Shown one piece after another: positions 13,976 through 15,606 of a stretch of DNA of 15,606 bases. A program made the position numbers and the translations under genes. The stretch spans positions 1-15,606 of the forward strand of contig QGVC01000043.1 in the NCBI GenBank assembly GCA_003242645.1, written 5' to 3'. Origin of the DNA: Pseudomonadota bacterium (lineage in GTDB: Bacteria > Pseudomonadota > Alphaproteobacteria > Rhizobiales > Hyphomicrobiaceae). Each line of letters begins with the position of its first letter. Within the stretch, counting starts at the first letter, position 1. Below the pieces are notes generated by a model. It searched no databases. It was not told the origin of the DNA and was given only the letters and a program-made list of their open reading frames with translations.

Positions 13976-15512
13976 TCAAGCGGGCCCTCCAGCATAGCTC
14001 TGCAGGGGCGCGACCTTCAATGTATCGGACTGCAATGCCTTGATGGCTTTCGTCACTGCGATCGCACCTGCGAGAGTTGTATAATATGGAATGTGATTCA
14101 GCAAGGCCGTACGCCGAATGTCCTTAGAATCCGCAAGGGCACGGGCCCCCTCGGTCGTATTGAACACGATCGAGATCTCCCCGTTCTTCATGGCATCGAC
14201 GACGTGTGGCCGCCCCTCCAGCACCTTGTTGACGAGATCGCAGGGGATCCCATGCTGCTCCAGGTGGCGCTTGGTCCCCCGCGTCGCCACGATGCGGAAG
14301 CCCATTTCGACCAGATCCCGCACGGGCGCCACGATCCGGTCCTTATCCGAGTCCTTCACCGAGACGAACACGGTCCCCGAGGTCGGCAAGGCCTGGCCAG
14401 AGGCGATCTGGCTTTTCCCGAAAGCCATCGCGAAGTCGCGATCAAGACCCATGACCTCGCCGGTGGATCTCATCTCGGGCCCCAGGATCGGATCGACCCC
14501 GACAAAGCGGGCGAACGGGAATACAGCCTCCTTGACGCCGATGTGGTCAAGCTTCCGCTGCTTCAGGTTGAAGGACGCAAGCGGCCGGCCCGCCATCACC
14601 TGAGCGGCGATGCGGGCAATCGGAATCCCGATCACCTTGGCGACGAAAGGCACCGTGCGGCTCGCGCGCGGATTGACCTCCAGGATGTAGACCTTGCCAT
14701 CCTTGATGGCGAACTGCACGTTCATGAGGCCGACGACATTGAGCGCCAACGCAAGCTCTCGCGTTTGCCGCTCGAGCTCCGCGATGGTCTCCGCGTCGAG
14801 CGAGTGGGGTGGCAGGGCACAGGCCGAGTCGCCTGAGTGGATGCCAGCCTCCTCAATGTGCTCCATGATGCCGGCAATGAACGTGTCCTTGCCGTCGGCG
14901 ATGCAGTCGACGTCGACCTCGATGGCATCAGACAGGTAGCGGTCGATCAGAAGCGGCCGCCGCTCCGAGACGACCAGCTCAGACGGCCGGTCGAGCGTCG
15001 CCGACAGCCGCGCAACATACCGGTCGAGCTCCCCCGCGTCGCGCACGATCTCCATAGCCCGGCCGCCGAGCACATAGGACGGCCGGATCATGACGGGGTA
15101 TCCGATCGTCTCCGCCACGGCGCGGGCCTCTGCCGGAGAATGTGCAATGCCGCTTTCGGCCTGCCTCAGGCCGAGCTTGTCGATCAGCGCCTTGAAACGA
15201 TCCCGGTCCTCGGCGAGGTCGATGGCGTCCGGCGAGGTGCCAAGGATGGGCACGCCTGCCTCCTCCAGCGCGCTCGCAAGCTTCAGCGGCGTCTGCCCGC
15301 CGAACTGAACGATCACCCCCTTGAGCTTGCCGTTGGACTGCTCGGTGCGGATGATCTCCAGCACGTCCTCGGCCGTGAGCGGCTCGAAGTAGAGGCGGTC
15401 GGACGTGTCGTAGTCGGTCGAGACGGTCTCCGGGTTGCAATTGACCATGATGGTCTCGTACCCGGCCTCGGTCAGCGCAAAGCAGGCGTGGCAGCAGCAG
15501 TAGTCGAACTCC
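13976..15512 (-). CDS. carB: Carbamoyl-phosphate synthase large subunit, 5'-truncated with a one-base frameshift
   Basis: This is the C-terminal half (about 510 residues) of the ~1,100-residue CarB, which makes carbamoyl phosphate for pyrimidines and arginine. The second ATP-grasp synthetase domain is visible: [55 protein letters not shown] and [18 protein letters not shown]. The MGS-like regulatory domain follows, from about [13 protein letters not shown] to AVTKAIKAL. The frame is intact from 13976 to about 15478. Beyond it the DNA still encodes the conserved [11 protein letters not shown], but one base out of frame: a T4 run (minus strand, 15482-15479) replaces an expected T3. The gene then stops at the artefactual contig end at 15512, so the N-terminal half is missing. 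The ATG at 15448 is internal. The frameshift is most likely a sequencing error and not a real mutation. Confidence 0.95.
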
Positions 15513-15606
15513 CGTCTCTTATAAACAACCGACGCCGCCGACGAAGAGGAGAGGGGAAGAATCGGGGGGGGGCCGAGTAATAAAAAAAAAAAAAAAAGAA
15601 GAACGA
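15513..15606. other. Sequencing adapter artefact at the contig end (Nextera read-through)
   Basis: The carB reading stops exactly at 15512. From 15513 the bases follow the Nextera transposase end CTGTCTCTTATACACATCT with a few substitutions (GTCTCTTATA is exact at 15515-15524), then GACGCCGCCGACGA at 15532-15545, which differs at one base from the read-2 adapter part GACGCTGCCGACGA. After that the match decays, then a long poly-A run follows, as in read-through past the adapter. It is not genomic. Confidence 0.93.

Noticed and set aside
13838..14836. A 332-codon plus-strand frame, with another from 14837 to 15580.
   Set aside because: Both are antisense to carB, and the second one runs into the adapter sequence.
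15585..15606. The poly-A run as a possible retroelement tail or polyadenylation signal.
   Set aside because: It follows degraded Nextera adapter sequence and is explained as read-through past the insert.

Overview
The window is a GC-rich chromosomal segment that looks like an alphaproteobacterium of the order Hyphomicrobiales (Rhizobiales). The clues are an F1-ATPase inhibitor zeta subunit next to purC, purC-purS-purQ in order, carB followed by greA, a FixL-like PAS kinase, and GGAAC-N16/17-xGTT (EcfG-type) promoter candidates. Genus is not resolvable from what I can see. I find no insertion sequence, CRISPR array, tRNA or rRNA.

Layout. (1) 1-2346: the 3' part of a TRAP transporter large permease gene, a small two-helix membrane protein, a terminator, and a convergent TakP-like TRAP solute-binding protein. 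(2) 2711-2917: a small uncharacterised protein. (3) 3047-5783, minus strand: a VIT/CCC1-family metal transporter overlapping a PAS-PAS-histidine kinase-receiver hybrid whose first PAS domain keeps the FixL heme-ligand histidine position. (4) 6056-9584: a universal stress protein with a FixK/FNR-like box upstream, an OmpA-family envelope protein, an SLT-type lytic transglycosylase with an EcfG-like promoter, and a convergent polysaccharide deacetylase; this block concerns envelope and stress. (5) 9765-10649: a beta-hydroxyacid dehydrogenase of the 3-hydroxyisobutyrate dehydrogenase family. (6) 10689-13250: ATPase inhibitor zeta (minus strand), then purC, purS and purQ. purC has a long leader with nested inverted repeats and a competing pairing. 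purL is not next to purQ. (7) 13381-15512, minus strand: carB (C-terminal half only) and greA.

The last ~94 bases (15513-15606) are not genome: they match a degraded Illumina Nextera read-through adapter followed by a poly-A tail. A one-base insertion in a T4/A4 run nearby (15479-15482) breaks the carB frame and is most likely a sequencing error at the same poor contig end.

Most genes here are ordinary housekeeping genes. The best biological leads are the structured purC leader, the iron-transporter plus heme-PAS-kinase pair, and the redox/stress promoter elements between the VIT gene and the universal stress gene. I do not see a clearly new multi-gene system.
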